Below are positions 8,936-17,545 of a stretch of 64,000 nt of DNA, piece by piece. The stretch is taken from the NCBI GenBank assembly GCA_037444305.1, contig JBBIMP010000030.1, forward strand, positions 1-64,000, read 5' to 3'. Made by a program: the position numbers and the translations under genes. Source of the stretch: JBBIMP01 sp037444305. Lineage in GTDB: Bacteria; Acidobacteriota; UBA6911. Every line of letters starts with the position of its first letter. Position 1 is the stretch's first letter. Below the pieces are notes generated by a model that was not told the DNA's origin, did no database searches, and saw nothing but the letters and a program-made list of their open reading frames with translations.

Positions 8936-10624
8936 TTACCTGCCCCTCCTCAGGGCCCGCCCCGGCCGCGCCCCGGTGTGTTCGCCGTTTTCCAGTACGA
9001 GTATTCCGTTCACCAGGACGTGGTGCACGCCGACCGAGTACTGGTGCGGCTGTTCGAACGTCGCCCGGTCCTGGATCCTGACCGGATCGAACACCACCAC
9101 GTCGGCGAACATCCCCTCCTGGAGCGAGCCGCGGCCCTCGAGCCCCAGGTTTTCCGCGGGCAGTTTCGCGAGCCGCCGCACCGCCTCCTGCAGGGGAATC
9201 ACGTTTTCGTCGCGAACATAGCGGGCCAGCAGCCGCGCGAAACTCCCGTAGGCCCGGGGGTGCGTGCTGATCTTCAGAAAACTCCCCTCCGGGGCCATGG
9301 AGGGGGAATCGGAGCAGAAGCTCACCCAGGGCAGTGCGATCTGCTTCCTCACGTTATCCTCGGACATGAGGAAATAGACCGCGCCCACGCGGCTCTCGTC
9401 TTCGCTCAGGAGGTCCAGAATCACCTCGGCCGGGTCCTTCTCCCGCATCCTCGCGACCTCGCCAAGGGTCATCCCCTGCAGCGGCTTCAATTCCTCCTTT
9501 TTGAATCCCACCAGGAGAATCCGTTCGGGCGAACCGGCGAGGAGGTAGAAGTTCTCCCACTCCTGCGAGGGCGTCTTCATATCGCGGAGAATCCGCTGCC
9601 GCTGGGCCGGATCGCGGAAGCGCTCCCGCATCGCCTCGGAACCGCCGCTCTGCGCCCACAGAGGGATGCACGCTTCCAGCCCCGTGGATCCGGCAGTGTA
9701 CGTGTACATGTCCGCGGTAATCTTCAGCCCTTCCCGCCGTGCCTCCTCGACCATCCGGATCACGTTGTCCATCTTGGGCCAGTTGGCTTGACCCGCGGCC
9801 TTCAGGTGGTAGATTTCCGCCGGGATCCTCGCCGCGCGCGCGATCTGGAGGAATTCGCCGACGCTCTCCTCCAGCGCGTTTCCCTCGCTTCGCAGGTGCG
9901 AAATGTAGATTCCGCCGAACTCGGCGGAAACCTTGGCCAGTTCGACGATCTCACCCGTCTTCGCATAGGATCCCGGGGCGTAAATGAGCGCCGTGGAAAC
10001 CCCCAGCGCGCCCGCCTCCATCGCGCTGCGCACCAGCGAGCGCATCAGCTCCATCTCCTCCGGCGTGGGCTCCCTGTCCTCCAGGCCCACGGCGTATTCG
10101 CGCACCGTGGCCGCGCCCACGAACGAGGCCACGTTTTGCGAGACCCCCTTCCCTTCGAGAAATCCGAGATACTCCGCCAGCGTGGTCCAGGTAACCGGAT
10201 ACCGGAGGTCCCCCTGTCTCTGCTCCATCCGCCTCTTCATATCCGGGGTCAGCGGTCCCATGGAATGCCCCTCCCCGAGGATCTGCGTCGTCACCCCCTG
10301 CCGCACATCCGACTGGGAGTTGCCGTCCTCGATGAGCGTCTCATTGGACCAGCTCATCATGTTGACGAAGCCGGGAGCCACCGCCAGTCCCTTCGCCTCT
10401 ATCACCTTCCGCGCGGAGGCTGTGCCGACCGAACCTATCCGCACGATTCTGTCGCCTTTGATCCCGACGTCGGCCTTGAACGGTTCATCCCCCGAGCCGT
10501 CGTAGACCGTGCCGTTTTTGATGACGATGTCATAGGAAGCCTGGTCCCCGCTCCTGCAGGACGCAATGGTCAATACCAGGATCAGCATTGACACCAATGC
10601 CGTAATGCGACGGATGCGATTCAT
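8936..10624 (-). CDS. N-acyl-D-amino-acid deacylase family lipoprotein (amidohydrolase)
   Basis: Amidohydrolase-superfamily enzyme of the D-aminoacylase family, which removes acyl groups from N-acyl-D-amino acids. A lipoprotein signal ends in IASC, with Cys23 as the lipidation site, so the enzyme is membrane-anchored outside the cytoplasm. TIM-barrel landmarks are present: APGFVNMMSW after strand 1, EIYHLKAAGQANWPK, YISHLRSEG and CSDSPSMAPEG with the catalytic-Asp region. The usual first metal motif HxD/HxH after PGF is replaced by NMMSW, so metal binding differs from the standard enzyme and activity may too. The ATG start has an AGGGG eight bases upstream; a GTG three codons earlier is the alternative. 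It is divergent from the yfcH-like gene. Confidence 0.82.
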   Translation of the reverse strand: MNRIRRITALVSMLILVLTIASCRSGDQASYDIVIKNGTVYDGSGDEPFKADVGIKGDRIVRIGSVGTASARKVIEAKGLAVAPGFVNMMSWSNETLIEDGNSQSDVRQGVTTQILGEGHSMGPLTPDMKRRMEQRQGDLRYPVTWTTLAEYLGFLEGKGVSQNVASFVGAATVREYAVGLEDREPTPEEMELMRSLVRSAMEAGALGVSTALIYAPGSYAKTGEIVELAKVSAEFGGIYISHLRSEGNALEESVGEFLQIARAARIPAEIYHLKAAGQANWPKMDNVIRMVEEARREGLKITADMYTYTAGSTGLEACIPLWAQSGGSEAMRERFRDPAQRQRILRDMKTPSQEWENFYLLAGSPERILLVGFKKEELKPLQGMTLGEVARMREKDPAEVILDLLSEDESRVGAVYFLMSEDNVRKQIALPWVSFCSDSPSMAPEGSFLKISTHPRAYGSFARLLARYVRDENVIPLQEAVRRLAKLPAENLGLEGRGSLQEGMFADVVVFDPVRIQDRATFEQPHQYSVGVHHVLVNGILVLENGEHTGARPGRALRRGR

Positions 10625-10844
10625 GGTGGTCACCCCTGGTAATGAAGGAAGCCGTCGGTAGATGGAGAACTGCCCCGCCCCATGCTTCCGGTCAATAGTG
10701 TAATATCTTTATCCATAGCAGAGCAGTTGAAGGCAGACCGGTTCGCATTAGGTAGCACAAATCCGGCAGCGGCGCACCTAATATTTCGCACCCTTTTTCG
10801 CGGGCCGGCGGGAGATTCGACGAAAGGGCGCGGGAGGACGGTCC

Positions 10845-11750
10845 ATGAAAATTCTCGTCTCCGGAGCATCGGGGCTGGTAGGATCCCACCTGGTCCCTCA
10901 CCTGAAAAATAAGGGCCACGACCTGCACCGTCTTGGGCGTAAGGCCGCGGCGGGGGCTGGGGAAGTACCCTGGAACCCGGCGGCGGGGGACCTGGCCGCA
11001 GGCAGTCTGGAAGACTTCGACGCGGTGGTTCATCTCGCCGGCGAAAGCATTGCCGGAGGCCGCTGGACCGAAGCAAAAAAGCGAAGAATTCGTGACAGTC
11101 GCGTTCAGGGGACAGGCCTCCTGGCCCGGAAGCTGGCCGGCCTCCAGGCGCGCCCGATTGTATGCGTCTGCGCTTCAGCCATCGGTTATTACGGGGATCG
11201 GAAGGATGAGGCGCTGGCAGAGGACAGCGGGCCCGGAGAGGGATTTCTGGCCGAAGTCTGCCGGGAGTGGGAGGAGGCTGCCCGTCCTGCGGCAGAGGCA
11301 GGAATCCGACTGGTGAACCTCAGAATAGGCATCGTTCTCAGTTCCAAAGGAGGCGCGCTCGCGAAGATGCTCACGCCCTTCCGGCTGGGCATCGGGGGGA
11401 TGACCGGCAGCGGACGGCAGTACATGAGCTGGGTGGCGCTGGACGACCTGGTACGCATCATCGACTTTGCCGTTGCCACCGATGACCTCAGCGGACCGGT
11501 CAATGCGGTCGCGCCGAATCCGGTGACCAACGCCGAGTTCAGCCGGACGTTGGGCCGCGTCCTGGCCCGGCCCTCGCTGCTCCCGTTTCCCTCCATCGCG
11601 GCAAAGCTGCTGCTCGGCGAAATGGCCGAGGAATTGCTGCTGGCCAGCGCGCGGGTCCAGCCGAAGAAACTGCTCGAGGCGGGGTACGGCTTCCGGCATC
11701 CCGACCTGGAAGGAGCACTCCGCTGCGCCCTGGCGAGACAGTCCCACTAG
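10845..11750 (+). CDS. TIGR01777 family epimerase-like protein (YfcH-type)
   Basis: Atypical short-chain dehydrogenase/epimerase, 301 residues. The N-terminal Rossmann motif is MKILVSGASGLVGSHLVPHL, followed by the family signature DAVVHLAGESIAGGRWT (about 60-77) and TEAKKRRIRDSRVQGT. A later SAIGYYGD (about 106-113) stands where the active-site Tyr motif lies. Further landmarks are RIGIVLSSKGGAL and the C-terminal VQPKKLLEAGYGFRHPDL. The natural substrate of this family is not settled; a role in nucleotide-sugar or cell-wall metabolism has been proposed. Good ribosome binding site (GGGAGG) seven bases before the ATG. Divergent from the deacylase across 220 bases. Confidence 0.88.
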   Translation: MKILVSGASGLVGSHLVPHLKNKGHDLHRLGRKAAAGAGEVPWNPAAGDLAAGSLEDFDAVVHLAGESIAGGRWTEAKKRRIRDSRVQGTGLLARKLAGLQARPIVCVCASAIGYYGDRKDEALAEDSGPGEGFLAEVCREWEEAARPAAEAGIRLVNLRIGIVLSSKGGALAKMLTPFRLGIGGMTGSGRQYMSWVALDDLVRIIDFAVATDDLSGPVNAVAPNPVTNAEFSRTLGRVLARPSLLPFPSIAAKLLLGEMAEELLLASARVQPKKLLEAGYGFRHPDLEGALRCALARQSH

Positions 11751-12069
11751 CTCGGAATTTTCGTGAAATAGGGGGCAGAAAAATCATTGGACGCGGATGA
11801 ACGCAGACCCACGCGGACAGAGGAACACTGAATCCGTGTGCAGGGCATTTGCCGCCTTTCTTTTCGGGTGAAGGCTGTCGAGCGCTGCCTTTGGTGTTCA
11901 AGGAAATGATTCATGAGGAAGCGTTCGACAGCCTTCACCCGAAAAGAAAGGCCGGCGCGTAGCGCCGGGCCCTGCGGGCCGGCAAAAGCCCTGCCGGCGT
12001 TCTTCCGCGTCCCAAAGGCCTTCTTTCCTGAACGGATCTCCGTGTGCCCTATTTTGGAGGTTGATTGCG
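11751..12069. other. Intergenic region with a long inverted repeat
   Basis: This gap between two plus-strand genes holds a 27-base perfect inverted repeat (listed separately), a G+C palindromic patch (GGCGCGTAGCGCC) and a CGCGGATGAACGCAG-like stretch of the type often dispersed between genes in Acidobacteriota. No protein-coding frame is convincing. Confidence 0.5.
11854..11952. repeat. 27-base perfect inverted repeat, 45-base loop
   Basis: Left arm 11854-11880 and right arm 11926-11952 are exact reverse complements. Pairing extends inward a further nine bases with two mismatches, giving a stem of about 36 base pairs. The arms contain CGGGTGAAGGCTGTCG and its complement. The nonamer TCCGTGTGC occurs in direct orientation on each side (11833-11841 and 12040-12048). 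The structure could be a REP- or MITE-like element or a strong RNA hairpin; it has no U-tract, so it is not a canonical terminator. Confidence 0.9.
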
Positions 12070-12741
12070 ATGTCATCGGTTTTTGCGCCTGCACCTGATT
12101 CACGCCTGGAGTTCAGGCCCGCCGCGCACGGCCTCGAAGAGGCCACGCGCGCCTTCTACCGGCGGGACACCCCTACCGTCGCCAGGGACCTGCTCGGCGC
12201 ATGGCTCGCGCGCTGCCACCGGGGAAAATGGTACGGTGCAAGAATCGTGGAAACCGAGGCGTACCTGGGCGCGGCAGACCGGGCCGCACACTCCTGGGGA
12301 GGTCGCCGCACGCCGCGCGTGGAACCCATGTACATGGACGGCGGGCACCTCTACGTCTTCTTCGTCTACGGCATGCACCACTGCGCCAACATCGTCACCC
12401 GGAAGGAAGGAATGGCGGAAGCGGTTTTGCTTCGTGCGGCGGAAGGCCCGCCGGGAACTCCCCTTCGCCTGATGGCCGGCCCCGGCAGGTTGTGCGCGGC
12501 CCTCGGCATCACCCGGGATGCGAGCGGATTTGATCTTCTTTGCGGAGGGGAGATCCGCCTCTTCACCCGGCAGGGCCCGCCGCCGAAGATCGAAGTCAGC
12601 GCGCGCATCGGCATCGCGTACGCGGGCGAGGCAAAGGACTGGCCCCTGAGGTTCTGCCTCGAGGATTCGCCGGCGCTGTCGGGCAGAAACCTGAAGGATC
12701 CGGACGAACGCGGGAAATCGCGTTCGTCCGGATCCCGTTGA
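12070..12741 (+). CDS. DNA-3-methyladenine glycosylase (AAG/MPG family)
   Basis: Base-excision repair enzyme that removes 3-methyladenine and related alkylated purines. The family core is plain: FYRRDTPTVARDLLGAWLAR, RIVETEAYLGAADRAAHSW (with the catalytic Glu of VETEAY near residue 58), PMYMDGGHLYVFFVYGMHHC (DNA-intercalating Tyr region), LMAGPGRLCAALGI, and IGIAYAGEAKDWPLRF near the end. The ATG is nine bases after GGAGG; an upstream TTG is too close to that site. The last 15 codons coincide with a perfect 17-bp hairpin, so the tail ERGKSRSSGSR is probably not functional. The gene converges stop-to-stop with the M16 gene with no intervening base. Confidence 0.92.
   Translation: MSSVFAPAPDSRLEFRPAAHGLEEATRAFYRRDTPTVARDLLGAWLARCHRGKWYGARIVETEAYLGAADRAAHSWGGRRTPRVEPMYMDGGHLYVFFVYGMHHCANIVTRKEGMAEAVLLRAAEGPPGTPLRLMAGPGRLCAALGITRDASGFDLLCGGEIRLFTRQGPPPKIEVSARIGIAYAGEAKDWPLRFCLEDSPALSGRNLKDPDERGKSRSSGSR
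12696..12735. terminator. Perfect 17-bp hairpin between convergent genes
   Basis: Arms 12696-12712 and 12719-12735 (GGATCCGGACGAACGCG and its exact complement) surround a six-base loop. The hairpin lies inside the last codons of the glycosylase gene, ending six bases before its stop, and just beyond the stop of the convergent M16 gene. There is no T-run on either side. Its location and symmetry suggest a bidirectional terminator or RNA-stabilising stem shared by both transcripts. Confidence 0.6.
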
Positions 12742-14253
12742 TCAGGGCTTGGGATACGCCATGGTGGCCGGATCGGGCAGCGGAATCCGCGTGACCTTGC
12801 CCTTGCTGATTTTCTGGAAGGAGTATTCCGGCTTGTCCGGGTCCCCCTTCTGAATGTCGTCCACGTTGCCCACCGCCAGGATGACCAGGTTCTCCGGGTG
12901 CAGGTACTTGCGCGCCACCCGCTGGACATCATCCAGCGTGACGGCGCGTATCCGGTCCCGGTATTTGTCCCAATAGCCGGCCTCGCGCCCGGTGAATTCA
13001 TCGGCCGCGAATGTCCCCGCGACCGCCGATGCCGAAGAAAACAACTGGCTGAGCGTCTCCACCGCGCTGGTCCTGACCGTGTCCAGTTCTTCCTGCGAGA
13101 CCTTTTCGTTCCGGATCCGCTCGATCTCGTCCAGAACGATCTGCGTGGCCTGGGCCGCGGTAGAGCTCTTGCTCTGGAACGCTGCCCGGAACTGCCCCTC
13201 GTAATAGATCCCGGCAGAGAAGCCGGAACCGGCGCTGTAGGCCAAGCCTTCGTCGGAGCGGACGCGATTCATGATTCTCGAGGTGAATCCGCTCCCGCCC
13301 AGAATGTCGTTCATCATGTCGACGGCAAACTCATCCGGGTTTCCCCGGAGGATCCCGCGGTGACCCAGGGAGACGCGGGCCTGGTTGACGTCCGCCTTGT
13401 GGACCATGTACACGCCCGGGACAGGGGTCTGGGTTGGTTTTGGAACTGCAGCGGCGGCTCCCGGCGGCTTGGGCCAGTCGGCCATGGCGCGCTCGAGCTT
13501 CGCCTTGAGCTCCGCGGTCTTGAAATCACCCGAAACGGCGAAGATAAAATTCCCCGGGTGGTAGTGCTGCGCGTGAAAAGCGGCCATGTCCTCGCGGGTG
13601 ATCGAGGAGACCGAGTCCCGCGTGGGCAGCCGGTTGGTGAAGTGCTCATCCCCGTAAATGAGGCGCCCCCACTCCCTGGCCTCGATGGCGTCGGTGCGGT
13701 CGTTGCGCCTTTCCAGCTGCTGGATCACCTGGCTCTTGTAAAGGTCGAGCCGGTTCTGCTGGAACGCCGGGCGGCGCAGCATCTCGAAGAAGAGTTCCAG
13801 CGCTTTGTCGGTGTCCTTGGTGAGGAAGTTCACGGAGGCGCCGCCCGAGGTGCTCCCGATCGAGCTGGAGATGGCGGCCGCCAGGAAATCGGCCTCCTCG
13901 TCATATTCCTCGGCCTTGTAGCCCGCTGTCCCTCCGGCACGCATCTGGCTGCCCACCGCCGAGGCCAGGCCCTGTTTCCCTGCGGGATCCAGATAGGATC
14001 CGACCCGGATGGTGACCGCTATGTTGACCAGCGGCAGTTCATGGTCTTCCACGAAATACCCGACCACGCCGTTGGCCATGACCTGCCGGTGTTTGGCGGC
14101 CTGGGGCGGCGTGTACTCGAGCGGTTTGTACTGGAGTTCATTCGGGTGCGCGGGCACCTGTGCCTGCTTCTGGAGTTGAGCCTGCTGTGCGAAGGAAAGA
14201 ACCGTGCCGGCCAGCAGGCAGGCGAGTGCGACGACGATTGTCGCTCTTCTCAT
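12742..14253 (-). CDS. M16 peptidase family protein, non-catalytic partner
   Basis: Periplasmic or secreted M16 (insulinase/processing-peptidase) homologue of 503 residues with a signal peptide ending near LSFAQQ. It has the typical N-terminal half (NGVVGYFVEDHELPLVNIAV, GKQGLASAVGSQMRAGG) and C-terminal half (VSLGHRGILRGNPDEFAVDMMNDIL-type segment with GGSGFTSRIMNRVR). Where active members have HxxEH this protein has ASAVGSQM, so it lacks the zinc site. Its start overlaps the stop of the upstream catalytic M16 gene by four bases (ATGA), which fits a translationally coupled heterodimer like mitochondrial processing peptidase or the bacterial two-gene M16B pairs. Confidence 0.9.
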   Translation of the reverse strand: MRRATIVVALACLLAGTVLSFAQQAQLQKQAQVPAHPNELQYKPLEYTPPQAAKHRQVMANGVVGYFVEDHELPLVNIAVTIRVGSYLDPAGKQGLASAVGSQMRAGGTAGYKAEEYDEEADFLAAAISSSIGSTSGGASVNFLTKDTDKALELFFEMLRRPAFQQNRLDLYKSQVIQQLERRNDRTDAIEAREWGRLIYGDEHFTNRLPTRDSVSSITREDMAAFHAQHYHPGNFIFAVSGDFKTAELKAKLERAMADWPKPPGAAAAVPKPTQTPVPGVYMVHKADVNQARVSLGHRGILRGNPDEFAVDMMNDILGGSGFTSRIMNRVRSDEGLAYSAGSGFSAGIYYEGQFRAAFQSKSSTAAQATQIVLDEIERIRNEKVSQEELDTVRTSAVETLSQLFSSASAVAGTFAADEFTGREAGYWDKYRDRIRAVTLDDVQRVARKYLHPENLVILAVGNVDDIQKGDPDKPEYSFQKISKGKVTRIPLPDPATMAYPKP

Positions 14254-15983
14254 AAGGCACCTCCATCATTTTTGATCTTCTCTTCGAGCAGCTTCTTCAT
14301 CCTCTCCATCAGCGGACGCATCTCCGGAGGCGCCGCGGCGCCCTGCGTCTCGATCTGCTGCAGCACCTGCCTGGCCTGTTCGACGCTCATCTGCGGCAGC
14401 ATGGCGCGAAACTGCCTCAATTGCGCCTTCTGCTGGTCGTTGAGCCCTTCGAAGAGCGGATCTTCCTCCGTGGTCTCTGATTTCTTGGTGTAGTAGATCG
14501 CCACCGCGCGGTTTTCGGGCTTGAAGTACTGGATTGCGATCCTTTGAATGTCCTCGGCGGTAACCGCCTCGATCTTCTTCGGATCCTCGTTGAAGCTCTG
14601 CCAGCCGCGGTTGTTCTCCGCCAGCAGCAGCTGCAGCATCAGGGCGAAATTGCTCTGCAGCCTGCGGAAGTTCCCCGCCGCAAACTGGTTCTTCACCTTC
14701 TGGAGCTCTCTCTCTCCCACCTTCTCCTGCTGGAGTTTTTCGAGCTCCTTGTAGAGGGCTTGCTCCACCTCCTCGGGCGTGTGCCCCGGCTTAGCCGTGC
14801 CGCTCATCGAGAAAAATCCCTGCCACTTCATCGACCGCTGGCCGGCGCCGGCGTTGTTGGCCAGCTGCTGATCCAGCACGACCGACTTGTAGAGCCTGCC
14901 GGTCCGGCCGCTCATGAGGGAACCCAGCACGGTCAGCGCCGCGTCATCGGCGTGGCCGTCAGCCACCGTGTGATAGCGGATTTCGACCTCGGGGGTGGTC
15001 TCGGCCCACGCCAGCATCCGCTTCTCGGCTTCCTGCGGAATCTCCCGGGTGCGGACCGGCGGCACCTGCTGCGGATGGCGTTTCAGACGGCCGAAGTACC
15101 GCTCGGCGAGCACCTTGGCCTCGTTCACATCAAAATCCCCCACGAGGCAGGCCGCAAGGTTGTTGGGGGCGTAGTTCATCTCGAAATAGGCCGCGGCCTC
15201 TTCGCGCGACAGGCCATCCAGATCGCTCGGCCAGCCGATGACCGGCCACTTGTACGGGGAGGCGGTCCAGAAGAGGGCGTTGAACTCCTCCTGGAACTTT
15301 CCTGTCGGGGTGCTCTCCACGCGCAGCCGGCGCTCCTCGTGAACGACGTCCTTTTCGGCGTAGAATTCCCGGAACACCGGATTCAGCAGCCGGTCCGACT
15401 CCATCCAGAACCAGAGCTCCAGCTTGTTGGCCGGAACGTTGATGAAGTAGATAGTGAAATCCTCCGCCGTCCCCGCGTTCATCCCGCTGGCCCCGGCTGA
15501 GGTGTAGATCCGGTCGAACTCGTTCTTGACGATGAGTTCCTTCTGCCTGCGGTTGAGCTCCGCCATCCGGGCCAGGAGTTCGGTGTGTCTCGCCGTGCGG
15601 TTCTTCGGGTCCTTCAGGTCGGAGATTTCACCGAGTCGGAGCCGGTCGATCTGGGCCAGCTGCTCCTTCCGCAGCTCTGCGGCGACCGCGTCGATCTGCT
15701 CCATCAGTCTCAGATCCTCGGCTATGTTCCGGGTCCCGATGGCATGCGTCCCCTTGAACATCATGTGCTCGAAGACGTGCGACAGCCCCGTGATCCCGGG
15801 CCGCTCGTTTACCGAGCCGACTTTCGCCACCCATCCGGCGGCCACGTTGGGGTCGCCTTTGCGGGGGACCATGAGGAGCGTAAGACCGTTGTCCAGCACA
15901 TACTCCTGCACTTCCACCTGCTGGGCGCACAGCGGAAGTGCGAGCCCGGCGGTAAGAAGCGCCGTGAGAAAAAGTCGTTTCAT
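14250..15983 (-). CDS. M16 family zinc metallopeptidase, catalytic subunit
   Basis: Catalytic member of the M16 pair. Signal peptide about 1-21 (ending PLCAQQ), then LDNGLTLLMVPRKGDPNVA and the inverted zinc motif His69-Val-Phe-Glu72-His73 within GLSHVFEHMMFKGT; a downstream Glu in KLELWFWMESDRL supplies the third ligand. A long inserted helical segment (LRKEQLAQIDRLRLGEISDL) separates the motif from the rest of the first domain, and a 60-residue helical tail rich in Gln and Glu closes the protein. The chosen ATG has AGGAGG five bases upstream; an earlier GTG/ATG would put charged sequence before the signal. It is the first gene of a two-gene unit with the inactive partner. Confidence 0.92.
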   Translation of the reverse strand: MKRLFLTALLTAGLALPLCAQQVEVQEYVLDNGLTLLMVPRKGDPNVAAGWVAKVGSVNERPGITGLSHVFEHMMFKGTHAIGTRNIAEDLRLMEQIDAVAAELRKEQLAQIDRLRLGEISDLKDPKNRTARHTELLARMAELNRRQKELIVKNEFDRIYTSAGASGMNAGTAEDFTIYFINVPANKLELWFWMESDRLLNPVFREFYAEKDVVHEERRLRVESTPTGKFQEEFNALFWTASPYKWPVIGWPSDLDGLSREEAAAYFEMNYAPNNLAACLVGDFDVNEAKVLAERYFGRLKRHPQQVPPVRTREIPQEAEKRMLAWAETTPEVEIRYHTVADGHADDAALTVLGSLMSGRTGRLYKSVVLDQQLANNAGAGQRSMKWQGFFSMSGTAKPGHTPEEVEQALYKELEKLQQEKVGERELQKVKNQFAAGNFRRLQSNFALMLQLLLAENNRGWQSFNEDPKKIEAVTAEDIQRIAIQYFKPENRAVAIYYTKKSETTEEDPLFEGLNDQQKAQLRQFRAMLPQMSVEQARQVLQQIETQGAAAPPEMRPLMERMKKLLEEKIKNDGGAL

Positions 15984-16020
15984 GCCTGCCTCCTTCGAAT
16001 CAGGAGTTACGGTTGTCAAA

Positions 16021-17451
16021 TCAGCGCTTCACCGGGCCCGGCCGGCCGGCGGTTCCGGTCTCCGGTTCGCGTGTGCGCACCAGCGGCATCATCAGGCAGT
16101 GGGGCCCGCCATTGCGAATCGACAGGAGTTCCCCGTCGAAGGCGAGCACTTCTACGCCGGCCCGCCGCAGAGCCGCATTAGTGTATTTGTTGTGCTCATA
16201 CGCCAGCACCCTGCCGGGCCTGAGCTGGGCTACGTTCACGCCCTGCCAGCGCAATTCGTAAAGTGCCCTTTCCATAAGATGCTTCTCCGCCGGGAGATCT
16301 TCCCGCTCGCCCCCGGCGAAGACCACCGTCCAGCCCTGGGCGCGCGCGTAATCGACCAGCTTCATGTCCAGCGCCACCGGCTTTGCGGTGCCGGCCTCGT
16401 ATTTCGTCAGCCAGCCCACGTCCGCCAACACCTCGAGCGTGGTGCGCAGCTGCCGGGAGTCGCCCGTCCGCTCCCCTTCCCGGTGTGCCAGGATCTCGTC
16501 GGTCTGGCGCGCCAACCCCGAAAGCATACCCCTGACCGGATTCCCCGCGGCGTAGGCCTTTTCGAGAAAATAAGGAACCGCTACCGCCTTGTCCCGGTCG
16601 ACCAGGTTGAACATGGAATCGAGATGGAGCAGCTGCCTCGTCAACCCGTTGGGCTTGTCGCGCGGGGGCATGCTCACGGCGATGACGTCCATTCCCAGCT
16701 TCGAGGCCAGCAGCGGGGCCGCCTTGGGGTCGCTCCTCTGGCCCACGCCTACAAGGAGCGTCTTTTCATCCTGGACGATCACATCCCCCCCGTCCAGCAG
16801 GACGCCCTCCTCCCCGGCATCGAATAACACGGGGAATGCCTTCAGGGCGGTGGCGTGGCGGAAGATCATGCGGGCGATGGCGTTTTCCATCGTGCGCCCG
16901 AAGTGCCGGCCGTTGCCGATGATCACGCCCCTGGGTGTGGATATGGCAAAGTCGCGCGCCCAGTACATCGAGCTGAGCGGCAGGAAGAGCGGGTCGGCCT
17001 CGCCATCGGGGCCCCGGTTGTAGAAAAACCCGTCCGAAATCTGAAGAACGGCATCCGCGTCGACTTTGTCCAGGTGCGGCATGATGCGGTCGGCCTGCGA
17101 GGGATAGGACTGCCGGATCCAGGCCTCCAGCTTTCCTTCCTTCCGGGCGTGGTTCAATGCGTCTTCCAGGAGGTCCCGCACCTGCAGGACTTCGATCCCC
17201 TCCCGCTCCAGCAGGCTCACGAAAGCGCGGTGTTCGCGGATCGTCCCCGGCGGAAGTCCCTTATTGAAGATCGGGTGGATGGAGGACCCCATTTCGGTTG
17301 ACTTGTAGATCGTTTCGTCAACCGACATAACAATGACGGTTCGCAGGACCTCATAATCCGCCTGCACACCGCGAATCTCCTCTGCTGGAACCCGTGCGGC
17401 CACAAGCGAGGTCATCAGCAGAAAAATGAAAATTCCATGGTGTAGTTTCAT
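16021..17451 (-). CDS. Arginine deiminase family protein with signal peptide
   Basis: Guanidine-modifying enzyme most like arginine deiminase, which hydrolyses L-arginine to citrulline and ammonia. Landmarks in order: EHRAFVSLLEREGIEVLQV, YWARDFAISTPRGVIIGNG, VLLDGGDVIVQDEKTLLVGV (Asp of the substrate site), HLDSMFNLVDRDKAVAVP (catalytic His) and near the C-terminus IRNGGPHCLMMPLVR with catalytic Cys452. Agmatine deiminases carry a different C-terminal motif. Unusually, the protein begins with a signal-peptide-like stretch (MKLHHGIFIFLLMTSLVAAR), while bacterial arginine deiminases normally work in the cytoplasm. No arcB, arcC or antiporter gene is adjacent. Its upstream start lies 94 bases below the S9 peptidase stop on the same strand. 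Confidence 0.83.
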   Translation of the reverse strand: MKLHHGIFIFLLMTSLVAARVPAEEIRGVQADYEVLRTVIVMSVDETIYKSTEMGSSIHPIFNKGLPPGTIREHRAFVSLLEREGIEVLQVRDLLEDALNHARKEGKLEAWIRQSYPSQADRIMPHLDKVDADAVLQISDGFFYNRGPDGEADPLFLPLSSMYWARDFAISTPRGVIIGNGRHFGRTMENAIARMIFRHATALKAFPVLFDAGEEGVLLDGGDVIVQDEKTLLVGVGQRSDPKAAPLLASKLGMDVIAVSMPPRDKPNGLTRQLLHLDSMFNLVDRDKAVAVPYFLEKAYAAGNPVRGMLSGLARQTDEILAHREGERTGDSRQLRTTLEVLADVGWLTKYEAGTAKPVALDMKLVDYARAQGWTVVFAGGEREDLPAEKHLMERALYELRWQGVNVAQLRPGRVLAYEHNKYTNAALRRAGVEVLAFDGELLSIRNGGPHCLMMPLVRTREPETGTAGRPGPVKR

Positions 17452-17545
17452 AACCTGGGTCTTTCTTTCATGAGAACAGCCCTCTTACGGCGAGCGGACA
17501 GGATCCGTCTTCGCGTCTTGGCGCCTTTGCGTTGAAGAACTAAAC

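Noticed and set aside
12000..12060. Canonical intrinsic terminator in the G+C-rich palindromes after the yfcH-like gene
   Set aside because: The palindromes are strong but lack a T-run in either direction.
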